This document shows, in pieces, positions 30,501 to 44,113 of a stretch of DNA of 64,000 bases. The notes beneath the pieces are model-generated. The model had not been told where the DNA came from. It did not search any database and saw only the letters and a program-made list of their open reading frames with translations. The position numbers and the translations under genes are program-made. The DNA comes from Campylorhamphus procurvoides. Taxonomy: Eukaryota; Chordata; Aves; Passeriformes; Dendrocolaptidae. How positions within the stretch are numbered: position 1 is the first letter of the stretch; every line of letters begins with the position of its first letter. The stretch spans positions 54,578 to 118,577 of the forward strand of contig WBMV01007610.1 of assembly GCA_013396655.1 (NCBI GenBank), written 5' to 3'.

Positions 30501-33500
30501 CCATAAGTACTGGGAATTGTCATTGCAGCATATATCCCAATGGAACTGTATGACCTACACAGCCCACAATGTGCTGCATACTGCTACAGCTATCATGCTG
30601 TTGGCACTCATCTGATAAAGTTCTATATAACTGTTCAGATCTACCTCAGCAGAGCTCTCACAAAACACAATGCCTGTTTCAAACACAAAAGTTACTGAAA
30701 AACATGCATCCATTTTACTTTGAAAGATGACCTCATGTCCCACATCACTCACTGTCTTCTCTCTGAAGATAAATAAATGTATTTACAAAACAAAGAAAAT
30801 TAATTTCTTTTTAAATCTGTTTAAGAGATGTAAAGATAGTGTTCTGGAACATGTGATAACATATAATTACTTAATATGTTAAAAATTATTCCTGTTTTGA
30901 TTTTAAGTCCAAGTAATACAGCAGTACCTTAATTAAGCACTAAAGCAAGTGATCAAGTTAAGAATGATAAATATTTCCCTTAGCTTTGAATCAACTTAAA
31001 ATTGTGAGTTCAAAAGTTACAACATGTAACATTGAGCTCTTTCAATACTCATATCAATAAGGATGAGTTCAAGCTAAGAGAAAAAAAAATCTTCTTACCT
31101 TTAGGCTGAGGTAAGATTTAACTATTTGTAAAACACTAAGCTGCAATTAAACAAATATTTCTTTGCCACCAACTTATTCTCTCCATTGGTTTTATCTGGC
31201 TCCAATTTTACAGTTTTAAGGACTAATGCCATTCTAAATATTATGTCCAAAACCAGGTAAATGCACATATTTGCACACAGAGTGGCTAATTTCACAGCTG
31301 TGGTTGTGACGCATGGTTTCATCTACATCAGATACAGAGACAGGGATTACAGAGGCACACTCAGTCTTCATTTAGTACCTCACTACATCAAGTACTTGGG
31401 GACAGGATGTTCATTTGCAATCCAAGTCAGCAAATAACAGAAATATATACTTTATTAATGATTAGATTGGACAAGAGAGGAAAACTTTTGCATCTGTAAG
31501 CAGTGTCAGAATCATAACCACAGGCTCACTGATTCTCTACTGAGTCATCCAGGACCACCAAAACGAACTCTCCTCTTTGTTCCAAGTGTTGGCTGCTGGC
31601 CCTCTATTTACACTGGACTTTGCCAGCTGGGATCTCAACAATCCCTTTTAAAAACTGTGATAGAAACAGCAGCCATCCAGAATGACACAGTATCTCTGAT
31701 GGTGAGAAGAAAGCAAAGCGTTTGGATGGCCCTGGTCAAGCTGCCATGAAGGAATGTTTTGTTATGCAAAAGACCACTCTTCCATAACCTCTTAGTTACT
31801 TTCTACCATGATTTTGCAAAGAGGAGACAGTGGACAAATGTAAAGCAGCCAAGAAGGATACAAAAGAAGGTTTACATATCCATCTGCCCACCTCAGTCAC
31901 ACCAACACTTTCTCAACTGGATTTCTGATGGAAACAGAAAAAGCACCAGCTGGTGAAAAACTGCCTTTCCCTGTTCATGACTTACCTAAACCACCCAATT
32001 CTTCTGATGATCACCAAGTAAAATTCATGGATATATATAGCGGGTTCACTATGGATTCACCAGCAGGTTATAGGAATCATAGGTAAATAATCAAAAGGAT
32101 TAAAGTATTATTCTGTTTACACAATCAAAGCCTCACATACCAAAATTAAGACTCAAAAACTCACAAGTACAAAATTGCATTCAGATACTACATCCTGCAA
32201 GCTTTACAAGACAATTAAAAACTTTACAATACAATAAGGTTGCAGAGCAAAGCTGCTTCTAACAAACCCATATCATGAATTACTTAACTTAAAAGTTGTT
32301 ATTGGTATATAAAATATCCTTCAATACTTTCATATCAAAATTATTCAATAGATTCTATTTACATTGTTTAACTTCCTTTGTATTGATCTTAAAGTTCTTT
32401 TTGAATTCTCTGATTATTCAATATACTTCCCAAAGACTAAGAAAAACTTCAGTACAGTGCATAAATACAATGTGGCTTCTTTCATGTGGTTGTACATGAA
32501 CTTCACTATTGCCTTCAAGACTAGGCAAAATTTTGCAAACATACAAAAAAACTCCACAGCATCTAAAATACCAGTTCATCATGCTCAAATATACAGCAAG
32601 GTGAAAGTCAATGCAGATGTCTCAGACAGAACCACAAACTTTCAAGAATTATAACAAAAATGAAACTATTAATCCTGTTTTCTGATCAGACAACATGCTC
32701 ATTTTCTGTTCAGTCTATTATCACTAATCAGTTACATTGACTGTTTTAAACAATCACAAGAGCATGACTTGGGCACAGGGATGCACACACAGGCAGAATC
32801 AAATGTTATAAGCAATCATTAAATGAACTGAAACTGGAGTCCTTTTCCAATATTAGGTGCTGCAAATCTGAATAAATTATTATTTCTAGCTAGACCACTT
32901 ACAGAAAATTTTACATTACAGAGAATAAGACAGTTCATAATGTATATTTTAAGTGTCTAACAAAAGAAGAATATGTGAGACGGTTGGCTTTAAGAGCTGG
33001 TAGCAAAAATTGTCTTACAAATTACTACTACAGTGAAGTGATAGGCAAAAAAATGGGACAATTAGAAAAGATATATGACAAAAAGGAAGGCAGATAATAT
33101 AGTTTCCAAAGACATTTCTGGTATAATCTGCATATTATGTATTTCACTTAGAAAACTAAAACCTTAAGCTTAAATTATCCAAGCATGTAGTAAGAGTATG
33201 TATTATATCATTGTGTCGGTTATGCACACTTTGACATTCCATTTCTATATCATGTTAAGGCTGAAATGGAGTTTCTGTCCTCTATCAGTCTTGAATATTT
33301 CAACAGTGAAACACTGCCACCTTTCGGCTTGATACATAGACCTTCTCATTGTAAATGTAAAATTATTTTTTTTGCTCCATCTGTCCTTTGTGGAGGTGGT
33401 TGAATTCTTTTGATCTTATCTAAAATTTTATTCAGTAGACATATTTCTCCAGGAAAAAAAAATCATTACTACTTGATAATGAAAGACTATTTTTCTCACA

Positions 33501-33839
33501 AATATGAGTGCATAGACAAACAACTTAAAAGGTACACTCCATTAAGCCACAATGTTTTAAGTACTTTTTCTCTTTATCTCACAACTCTTTGTTTTTGGCA
33601 GTTTTTGTATATATGTATGCTGTATCACACAATATCTTGCATGGCATTCCTTTCTAGTAAAAACTTGGTAATGCATTCTTTGAACATCTGAGGTTTATGG
33701 ATCATGGGAACAACAATAATGTGCTATTTAAAATTTTATGTTCCTTGCTCACATATATATACTTTCATTAATCTAGATTAAATACTGATGGTTCTATATC
33801 TATTTTTGAATATCTTGAAATGTATGCAAAATTACTTAC

Positions 33840-33943
33840 ACCAATGACACAATGTCCCCACGCTGTACATCATAATTTCGAATGCTCCAGTGATTTAAGA
33901 GTACTACATCAGATGCTTGTCTTCCCCCAGGATTCAAAGAAGG
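33840..33943 (-). CDS. IMMP2L: IMMP2L coding exon 3 (second coding exon)
   Basis: This 104-base exon encodes 34 codons plus two bases of IMMP2L, the subunit of the inner mitochondrial membrane peptidase that trims sorting signals from inner-membrane and intermembrane-space proteins. Read on the minus strand it starts right after a pyrimidine-rich acceptor ending CTCTCAG and ends before a consensus GTAAGT donor at 33839-33834. The peptide runs from PSLNPGG through SDVVLLNHW to RGDIVSL, which I recognise from vertebrate IMMP2L. The leading proline follows the catalytic serine motif split from exon 2. RGDIV is a conserved type I signal peptidase (family S26) motif. The phase is 0 at the start and 2 at the end. 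The exon lies inside no listed ORF because both neighbouring introns carry stops. The catalytic lysine is encoded by a later exon outside the window. Confidence 0.96.
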
Positions 33944-36900
33944 CTGAGAGACGGGGATAAAAAGAAACCAAAAACATCTTTAGATCTACATTTCTGTTAT
34001 GACTCTTCCACCTAACTCTCACTGAAGTCCATTAAAATCAGGAAAAACATATGCATTTACTGTAAGAGGCCAAGAATCTCTTGTATTATGGAAAATATAT
34101 TTCTTTATTAAATGACATGTTAAATATCATTAATTTCTGACAAACTGTAGTTCACATCTTTCAGTGTACTAATGCATGCAAATCAAATTACACAAGATAA
34201 ATACTTATGGGAAGCCTGGTGAAAAGAAAGGCTTTTAAGCCTTTAGTGCTTAAATTCAAAGGACAACCAAGAAGACTATTTTTTTTTGTTTTGTTTGGGG
34301 TTTTTTGAGTTTGTTTTTTTGGTAGGAAAAGGTTTTGGTGCTCACCTTACAATCTAACTTGGACCTTCACATGAACCACTAGGCCTTCACTGCTCTGATT
34401 CCGCTCCCCAGACTGACAGTACTTTTACACCTAAATACGGATGGCTACTTAGTATTTATTTTTAACCTCAAAAGCAATTGGAAGCACAGATTTCCCTTTA
34501 CTACAGTTTCTTCATCTTTTCTTTGCTAACCAGATTGGTTGAAAAAGATCTATTTGAAATCGGACCTGTCAAAAAATAACTTTTCAAGGTGCCAGTGGAA
34601 GTAATGTGCTGGGGTCCTGAGTAGGTGTAATTCACAGGAACAGAAAGCAATGGGATACATCAAAAGAATAAACGTGTCAGGGGGAGAAGGGGGGATGTGA
34701 CACAATATATCGAGTTCAACAGCAAAAAGGCTAGTTACAATTTGAGCTGTGGACTATGGGCAAGTTTCTAGTGAAGTATGCAGATCATCTTAACATCCAT
34801 AGAGACAGGGTCCAAGTCTAAGCTATAAGCATATTAACACTGATCATTATTTGACTTACAAGACTCTAAACACTGCAAGAACCAAATAAATGAAACCCAG
34901 AAGCTAGCTAGCAGATATTTGTTAGTTTTCAATCAGGGTTTCCAAAATTATTTACCACCTTCATAGCACCAAAAGATCGTGTATTTACATACAAATTACT
35001 TACCTACAGACAATTCAGTTATGCTCATTTTGCCGAATGCAGGCACATAAAGGCCAGAAGCTAACAACAGTAGTATGTATAAGGCAGAGACCAATGTTAC
35101 AAAGCAGGAATCACACATATAGTATATTCTCACAAAGTAAACTCCTTAGTATTCAAAAGTATCTATCTTAAAGGGCTGAAAGGGTGAAACAAATTAAAAT
35201 TTTACAACCATTGCTCCAAAAGATGATGTATTTCACAGCTGATACTTAGAAAAGATAGAAAATATTTACATGAGTGTTCACAGACTTTTCCTCTCAAGTA
35301 AATCTACCGTACCTTAATCTTACACAGAAATACACCAGGTAGTTACAGCATTGCCCTAGTTGCATTATTCCAGTTGACTCCTACTGTTTTCTGTATTTAA
35401 ACAACGGAAATGCTTCAGAATTGAAATAAATTCAGATATTGCATAATCTTTTTAACTTAAAGCACTCGAAATGCATTTTTAACAGTAGCTAACATGGTTT
35501 TGACATTCATCTTGGATATCAAACTCATTATACATTAGAACCATTTTTAGAAAAATATGACAGTGTTGGGTTTTTTTCTTTCTGACAAAACAACCTAAGA
35601 AATGCACAGACAAGAATACAATTTTGTCAGAACAAAGGTAAGGACAACTAGGAGTCTGTAATTTTACATCAACAATTCTTTTATCTATTAAAAATAAAAA
35701 AAAAAGAAGAAAATCTAAATCCTTCAGTGAGCTTTCTCTCTCACAAATAATATAAATTGTGATTCTACAAAAAAAGGTATGGAAATAATACAACTTATTC
35801 CCCATTATAGTGTAGTAAGGTTTCATGTGTAGCAAAACCAAAATGCAGTTTCTGAAAAAGTTGTCAACAAATAGGCTCACAAGGGTTCTTTATAAGAAAC
35901 AAAATAGTACAGGGACTTCTTCCTTCTTCTAGCTTGGAGCATTATAACTTTTTTGCTCAAGTTCTTGGCATAATAGCCTGCTACAAAAGAGCCACACAGA
36001 TCTTAATTTAAACTGTGATGCAGAAGCCACAAAACTTTTTCACTTTTTCCAATCACTTACTAATCTAATGTTAAAAGCATACAAATTGAGATCCCCAGCT
36101 ATGTGACGAAGCCTCACAGGACATGAGGTTCCATAAGTAGGGGGGTAAAATAATGCCCTTTTACTATAAACAACAATTAGCTTGGTAGTTGTTATGCTGC
36201 CAGTGATGGTCACAATTTATTTGCTTGTAGCTGGCGGAACACAAAGAATATTCATACGAGTTTACAGGCTTAGGTACAGTAATCCTAATAATAAAGTTAG
36301 GAGAAACTGCCACAGAATAATTACAACTGCTATTATGCATAATGGAATAGAACATTCAATAATGTTTGCTGCTGAAACAAATGGGCTTTGTCAGAGATCA
36401 CTGGTTAGGCCACTTGCTATAATCCTTGGTATTGAACTGTTTGCAACAGAACTTCCACATAAAGCTGCACATATGCTGTCATATTTCATCTCTTTCACTC
36501 GAAAACAGTCCATCTGATTTAATGAATTTACAACTTTATATATCCATAGAGGCTTCCATTTTCCACATCACTATGTATGAGGAGTTCATAATACCAGACA
36601 AGCAAGGAAACTCAATAAAAACCAACATAAATCAATATCAAGATGTTCATATAGTAACATTTTAAAGTATACAGCCAGAACCACAAGAGTCACACAAAAA
36701 ATCCACAACAAGCAATTAAGAAATCTTGTTACCAGTTATTTTTGTCACTTACATTTAATGTTGCAAACAGATTACAACTCACTTGAAACCCATTACTAAC
36801 AGAATGCTAGATGAGCACATCTACCTGTAAAATCCTAAGCAACAAAACCACCTCGTGAGAATTGAAAAACCCCAGCATCGAAAAAGAAGGTAATGAAACA

Positions 36901-39407
36901 TTTAAATTAAACAATTGAAAATTTTTTTAAATGTTAAAAAATGTTAAAATTATAAGCTGCAAAGGTTCACTGTTACCCCCTGTAGGTTGGAGTTCATACA
37001 CATAGATATTAAAGTCAGCACAAGTGAAAGAATTATGACAGGTGGCTGAAAGTACTGTAGAACACAAAATCAGCTTGAGACAATGGCATGCATGAAGTCT
37101 GTCTTAACTGATTAGGAATAAATCAGAAAATTTGTGTTTTCACTAGAAACTTTTTTCAGCATGCTTGCCAAGGTGTCAGAAAGTATTAATACTGTCAGTA
37201 ACTATGAAGCAGCAGTAAGGCTGGTTCAAAACAAAAAGAAAGTGAGCAGGGAGAGGGAGCACGCAAGAAAAAGAGAAGAAGAGAAGGCGAGTGTGTGTGA
37301 CACAGAGAGATTTATTTCTTGCTTCTTGACAAAACTTTTAATTTCAGGCTCAGCAGGAGCCACAGTGAGGAGTACACAAAGCCAGCTAGACATTTTAGAG
37401 GTCTATTACAAACAAATTCTTGGAAATCTTATAATGATGTCTTCTAATTGAGACAATAAGGTATCATTGGAAGCATGTCATTGAAGGATATATGACTACA
37501 AACTGACTGAACTTTACCCTCCCTCATACCCATAGCTTTCAGATACATTCAGCATAGATCAAAGAACAAACTGAACAGACAGAATTGCCACATGATGACC
37601 AGTAGTCCTTCAAGCTACTCTGCAAGAGAGGGATATATTCCTTATAATTATGTTCCTGTCAGACTCATTTAGATGTCTAATAAATCTTGGCAAGGAAATT
37701 AGTATCTTATTAAAAGCACTAGGATTTTTATTTTTTTGTAATCTAGAAAACTTCCATATGAATAGAAGTTTGTTTTAAACTTCTCTTTTAGTGCTACAGT
37801 TCAGGATAAAACCAGAGAACTGACATATCAGTTAAATTACAAATGTCAGCTTTCAAGCTAGCCATACTTCAATCAACAGAGGGAATATTTAGTCAACAGA
37901 CACAGCAAGGGACAAGTTCGATTTTAATCATCCAGTGAATATATATTGCTTTGCCCTGCCACTACAAAGAGAGCATATCCTTCTTTGTCAGGTTGAATAA
38001 ATCTGAGCAAATAACCGTGGGGCTTTTCAAATCTTCCATGGATAAACTGCAGTTAACAATACGCCCTTCAAGTGCCTAGAGAAGCAACACTCCAGAACAA
38101 TCCCAGAGTATGCCAAACACCTGAAACTTCGACTTTCAAGAAAACACAGAACTGAGGTATTGACCAGAGTTGCTCAATAACTTGTGGAGAGGGAAAATCT
38201 AAAAAAATTTCTTTCCAACTGCTGAGATAAAACTATCAAGCAAGAATGGATGTTAAACAGAACACTAGGTCAGAGACAGAAAAGAGCAAACAATGAAAGG
38301 CAATGTGTCATGCTAAAAAAACAACACCTCAAAATTTAAATGCTCAGGCCATGCTAGCAAAAAACAACAACAAAAATCAAATAAACAAAAACACAAAACC
38401 AAACCCAGAAAATCCAATATGCATCTGCATCTTGAATGTTCCATGTGCCTCTAGATCCCTACAAGCTTTTTATAGCTTTAAACAGAAATCTGCAAAGTCC
38501 AGAATCTAGCCCAAGTTTTGTCTGTGTAAATACTGCACAATTCAAACTCTAGCAGCTGGTCTTGATTGCTATGAAAACTCTCTTCAAGGTTCTGAGCGTA
38601 CCCAGATAATCAGAAAAGAGGGCTTGACAACCAAGATTCAAATTCTTAGTGTCTGCTAACTGGAATGTCACATCATTGGAACAAAATACATTATGGTTAT
38701 CAGTGGTGATGCACAGCAATGTGCACTGCATATCACCTAAAATGCAAAGTAACAATATAGAAATTGGATAACTACATTAAAACATATCTTTCTCATGTCC
38801 CAAAACCAGAGGAAAAGTAGCTGTTCAGTATCATGAGTATTTATTGTTTAAATGTTACACAGCCTTTTTATATTTATTTGCTTACACTGTAAAAACTGCA
38901 GTATAATCAAAGTGAAAACACTGAACCTGTGTCCTGATAAGCATAGGTATTAATATTATGTTTATTCTACTTTCAGTATTCTTCACTGCAGTGGTGCCAT
39001 ATATGTTCATTAGTAAGAGTAAGCATAGCAAGAAATGGTTTTGCCTTACAGTTACTATAAAGAGGCTATTAAAGCCTCTTTGTGAGTCATCAGTTCAATT
39101 CCAAGAGAAAAAAGGCATTGCTCCAAATATTCCTAAACATCTAGGAAGGTATCAAACCAATATATCTTTATCACTATTTCTTCATACATTTTCCTTTTAC
39201 TGAGACAGAATTTTGGGAAGTTTTGTTCTCAAAAGATGTTCTTTCACATCACAAAAGTATTTGTTTAACAAAGTAGAAATTAAATTATTTCACACTACAA
39301 TGTTATCATTTAATAACAATTGAGAAAAAGATTTTTTCCACTTTGCTATTGTCAGTGGAGAGTTGCTTTTTAATTTCCTGACAGACAAATTATATTTTCA
39401 GCAATAC
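33944..39407 (-). other. IMMP2L: IMMP2L intron 2
   Basis: A 5464-base intron bounded by the donor after GASMQ and the acceptor before the exon 3 proline codon. It is AT-rich, with a G/T-rich low-complexity tract near 34280-34325, a purine-rich stretch near 37230-37310 and an A/C-rich tract near 38320-38405. I see no gene and no clear transposon in it. Confidence 0.9.
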
Positions 39408-39545
39408 CTGCATTGATGCTCCTTCCACTCTTGCAACGCAGGCAACTCTATCAAGGAAAGTCACAGTTACAGGAACGGCAACAAAGAAACCTCTAAAAAA
39501 GGCTTTAACATATCTCTTCCCCAAACCCTGGGCCTGTGCCATAGT
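39408..39545 (-). CDS. IMMP2L: IMMP2L exon 2 with the start codon
   Basis: This exon holds the IMMP2L start codon (39540-39542) and the first 45 codons, with three bases of 5' UTR after a strong acceptor (TTTTTCAG at 39546-39553). It ends in frame after GASMQ, before a GTATTG donor at 39407. Residues about 15-35 form the hydrophobic inner-membrane anchor ([17 protein letters not shown]). Ser43 in GASM is the expected nucleophile of this S26-family serine protease, which works with IMMP1L. The family processes proteins such as cytochrome c1 and mitochondrial glycerol-3-phosphate dehydrogenase. The start is chosen because the protein begins MAQ in the family. The upstream ATG in the longer ORF lies in the intron before the acceptor. 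Substrates and partner come from knowledge of the family, not from this sequence. Confidence 0.97.
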
Positions 39546-42500
39546 CTGAAAAACATGAAGGGAAAAAACCAAACAAACAAATTTGAGTTAACATTAACAT
39601 GTAGCAATTAAACATGGACAATTAAGAATAAATTTATTATCTGTTAGGGCCTCACAATATCCACAGTGAAAAACAAAAAAGTGTGCACATAATGGGGGAG
39701 GAGCAGAAGGGCAGGGCAGGGAACCAAAACAACCAGAAATCTTCAGAATCTAAAAGTCTATTCTACAGAACAGCTTAATACTTGAAATTTGCCCTTTAGC
39801 TAATTTGAAAATTTCTTGTGATCCTGTGCCAGATATAACCAGATGAAATCTTATTATGCATTTTAGAAAAAAAAATAATTGTAAATAACTTTCTGTCCAT
39901 ACACTGGTAATTAATAATTTCTGATCCCCAAAGGCGGATTGTGGTAAATAAAGAAAGGCTATTTGCAACACATTAGCTTTTCTTTACTAAATACATGCAC
40001 ATGAGAAGGCACAAATGCATCATTTCCACACTTGTGGTAACTGCAAACAGGTAAAATCAGTTCAAATTGTCACGTATGTCACAGGGACACACTGTAACAA
40101 TGACTACTTGTTCATGACTTCATCACAAAGTTAAAAAGCGTATTGGCAGGCTGAGCAGCTAAGTAATGACACATGGAATGATTCCACTCCAACTCACCAT
40201 GTATTATTCTATCTCCCATCTACTTATTTAGGCCTGAACCACTGAACATGCTTGGAAAATACCTACAAAGTACACTGAAACACAAGTTGCTGATTGTATC
40301 AGTTATACCTCTGAAAAGGAAGCTGAATATCCAGGTACTGCTGCAAAGGTACCAGACTATTATACGTAACTGCAGTTTCATTATAAGAAATGCTGCCCTT
40401 CACCTGCTGACAACTCCCTTTTAAACTGCTGCTTCCGCCTCATGAATTCTTGGTAGCTCCCTCCTACAAGATCAGTTTGTAAAGTCCCTGCTCCCTCGGT
40501 CACTCATAATTCCAACAGACAAAAGGAGAAAACAGACTGAGCCCCAATTTGAGTCTTTCAGTGTGTTTATGTTCAAGAACAAAGAATTGTTTTCAATTAA
40601 AATAATGGAAAACAGACATATATGCAGTTTCATTCAATCTTCTTAAAAACAGAATATTTAGAATTTCACAATATAATCGATTTTTGTTTGTTGCATTTTC
40701 AGAAACATGGAAGTTATTAACTATTTGTATGCAGAATGTGAACTCAAATCACTGATGAAATTACTGAAAGTACTATTTCTGTCACAGATACAGCTTCTTA
40801 ATTTCATGAAGAATTACACTTAAGAGAGGAAACACAGTTCTACAAAGTAAGTCATCAGCGTATTCTTCACTAAAATTCTTCAGAGATATTAATAGCTTTG
40901 CAAATACAAGATCCGTCTTCTAAAAGACAGGAACATCTATACTATTACTTCTAACATTCACCTTCACATAGGTTTAACTTTTTTCAGTAGAAATATTTCA
41001 TTATCTATAACTTGCTCATAAGTTCAATTTTGCATAAGTCTAAATACCCTTAATGCTTGTAATTCAGTTGTTTTCTTTCTGAACACTTCATGACAACATT
41101 TTCAATTTGCATCAACTTTTACAAATTATTTGAAATGGGTCGTTAAGCAGGTTGTGAAACAGAACAAAAACCTCATCAATTCAAGAAAAATGGTGAAATT
41201 ATTTACTTTCAGCTTATTCTTTAAGAACTTGTTCTTAGAATCAGTCCATCAAAAGAGATTATTGCCCCAATCAGCACAGATTGACTTTTAGGAATATGCC
41301 ACATAAAAATAGAATCTCTAAAAATTAGATTTTTGTCTACCTTTTAACAAACTACACCATTTCATACACCTTAATACCCTTCTCTCAACCTACTCACTTT
41401 GAACTTTGCTTCTTGAGTGTTCTAGCTGAAAATCTACTCCTCTGCTATGAGGTCTGGCATATCTCAGACCTCCTTCACTCAACACCATTTTGAGACCTTA
41501 GCCACAAACATATCCACCATGTTCTCTGCAGTCACTCCTTGAGCTGAAAGACATTCCCTGACAGATGTATCACAGTATGCCTGACTTGGGATTTTTTTTT
41601 TAAAAAAACCCTTAAGAAATCAGAAGAATTTACTTCTCTTTAAATTCCTCAGTCAAACCTATTTTTCATTAACAGTGAAACATGAATATTCACTCCATCC
41701 ATTCTACTAGATCCATCAACAGATCCGGTTACAGACTTCTTGCAAAAGCCCCATGCTGGTATCTACAGAAAAATCTAGTGTCTGAAGAGAAGTAATTGGT
41801 CAACCAATCCACAGGAAACCAACCACATGCTCCTAGAACTACAAGCTAATTAATAGTGACACAGAATCTAGCAGCCAGGTTAAAACTGTTAAGACAAAAT
41901 GCTACATCCTCAGTACATCACTTGGACAAGCAACACCAGCAATACTAAGTAGCTACAGACAAAGCTGGGAATTAAAGTCCTACTTTTGTGGGTTTGGACA
42001 CATGCAGCATCACATGGCACAGTACAAAAAAAAACAAGAGGGGAAAAGCATCAACAGCAATCAAAAGCAATCAATTTGCAAATCCACCAAAGCCAAAAAC
42101 TGCTGATGTGCTGAAGGACTTCTCTACATGCCCTGAATGTATTTACTTATTTTCTCATCTCCTCCCTCCACTAGGCAAGTGATCAACCACTGATTTCATC
42201 TTCCATCTACACCAAGATGATGAATCCTTCATTTACAGCCACATGCTATATTCTGAACTTTTCCTGTTTCCCCACTTCCCACAGCAAAGGACAGATGCTT
42301 CCTAGCTTTTCTCCAGGACAGATGCTGAGCTGGCTTGTAGAAGCCTCTCTTCCCAAAAGACAGCAAAAATATGCACACACATTTTAAACAATTTGAGAAG
42401 AACTATTTGAAAACAATCTGTCTTTAAACTTTCTTATAACGAAACATTTTTAACACAAAGGTAAGTTGCTACACACCAGTGTCTCATGGAATAGTGTGCA

Positions 42501-43249
42501 CATTTTTGCCAGGTCTATTTCATAACCCTTCCCCTCCAAAAAGCACAGACAAGCATTTACCATTGGATAAGTATGTGCACATGCAGAGTTGCCAAGCAAC
42601 TACTGACACAATAGTTCACCATCCAACTACCAGTAAATGGAAGGTTAGTCATCACTCTTTCAGTATGAGGGGCTTCAAGTTGTCCTGCACTGCCAAGGGA
42701 AAGAGCTGAAACTTAAGCAGCAGAAAGGCAGTTTGCAGCATTATCTTCTACCAGTAACTGTACATATGAATGCATAATCCTCAACTGTTTGATTAATATA
42801 TTCAGTGCTGTCTTTTCTTATACTTTGGTGGTTATAGGACAAAAGAAGGAGGAAAAAGTAATTATAAGCATTTACTGCAGTCATAAGAAAGAATTTAGAG
42901 TAGTAAAGGGTAGACACAACAAAAATCTTTAAAATGAAAAGAAAAAATTCTGGATGGAGTATTTGTTTATAAATAAAGAAAACATTAGATTGCTATCACT
43001 CCTGGAAATTATATTCTGCTCTTAGAGATTTCTAAAACATCTGCAGTTTTTAAGAGCATCATGTTTCTGGATCGAAATTTTGAAATACAGAGCAGTATCT
43101 GGCTTATGCTGACAGCAGATTTAAATGCCAGAGAAGCAAGTAAAATATTGTTTGCTGAAAAAAATAAATTCACCAACACCTATGTCCAGATCTCTACCCA
43201 GTCAGTGACACCTTGAATAAGATGAACAAATCACAACACTTCAAAGATG

Positions 43250-43452
43250 GAACAAAAAAAAAAACCACAAAAAAACAAACAAACAAACAGACAAAAAATA
43301 TTTTAGAGATGCTTACACCTTTCAATATTTGTAAGTTACACTTGGTTTAGGAAAACAAAATAAAACAAAACACAACCCCTCAAAAACAAACACACCCCCC
43401 CCCAAACCCCAACCCAACCAACCAAACAAAAAAATACAACGAAAAACCCCCA
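43250..43452. repeat. A/C-rich low-complexity tract
   Basis: Two A/C-rich blocks (AAAC, AACC and a run of nine C) separated by about 45 bases of ordinary sequence. Confidence 0.85.
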
Positions 43453-44081
43453 AAAGAATCATTCAGTAAAACTGACAAGCTTGAAAGCAACAACCTTGAA
43501 AACTTGTTTGAAATGGCAACATGGACAAGAAAAATCCAAGCTCAAAAATGCTAGCATAAAGCAGGTCAAAGCATTAAGAATTTCACATTGTGCAGCTCAG
43601 AGATTAAGGCAGATGGAGCACAGCATTATCTGGACTGAAGTATTTGGTGCACAAAAGGTCCAGGGATTATAATGAGCCTCTTGTGGGTACTACAACATAT
43701 GGAGCAGAGATGCTATTTAGATAGTTCTCTATGTATAAAATGTTTATTTTTTCTTGTACTTGCCTGCACATTAGAAGACACTGTTTATCAAACAGCCTGC
43801 AGAAAATCATCAAGTAATTCAGAAAGCCCCAGGTTACAATATATTTGCAAACCCAGGTACTTAAAAATTACCCACAGAGGTATGATAGGAAAAATAGCTA
43901 CAAAAACAAGGTATTAGCAGTCATGCACAAAGGAAATAGAATGGCCCCTGATGTGCTTCTACAAAAAGTCATGCAAGGGAACAGGAAGGAGGGAATTACA
44001 GCCTAGATGCGAAACACCTACTCTGCCAAGATTGCTATGTTAGTTTGAAATTACCTATTTCATCTTGTTCAGGAATCAGTA

Positions 44082-44087
<6 letters not shown>

Positions 44088-44112
<25 letters not shown>

Positions 44113-44113
44113 G
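44088..44113. repeat. TA microsatellite
   Basis: About thirteen TA units in intron 1. Confidence 0.9.

Larger units (their letters stand above)
1..33839 (-). other. IMMP2L: IMMP2L intron 3 (partial)
   Basis: AT-rich intronic sequence downstream of the exon 3 donor, continuing past the window edge. In other vertebrates this intron is very long and holds LRRN3. No LRRN3-length ORF and no further IMMP2L exon was seen here. The intron contains CR1 fragments (start of the window, 4.1-4.9, 6.7-7.3, 19.4 and 24.4 kb), a solo LTR (20.7-21.2 kb) and A/C-rich simple repeats. The stretches between these, including 7.3-19.4, 21.3-24.3 and 24.5-33.8 kb, show no recognisable gene or element. The short ORFs there look like chance. 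Confidence 0.85.

Noticed and set aside
1..33839. Nested LRRN3 gene or IMMP2L exon 4
   Set aside because: Expected somewhere in or after intron 3, but no ORF of the needed length and no exon with the expected peptide was seen in the window.
35479..35880. 133-codon ORF on the minus strand in intron 2
   Set aside because: AT-rich, low-complexity composition with no domain, signal or exon-like flanks; consistent with chance.
43250..43452. CRISPR-like or satellite array
   Set aside because: The units are A/C-rich slippage tracts with no fixed repeat-spacer structure.
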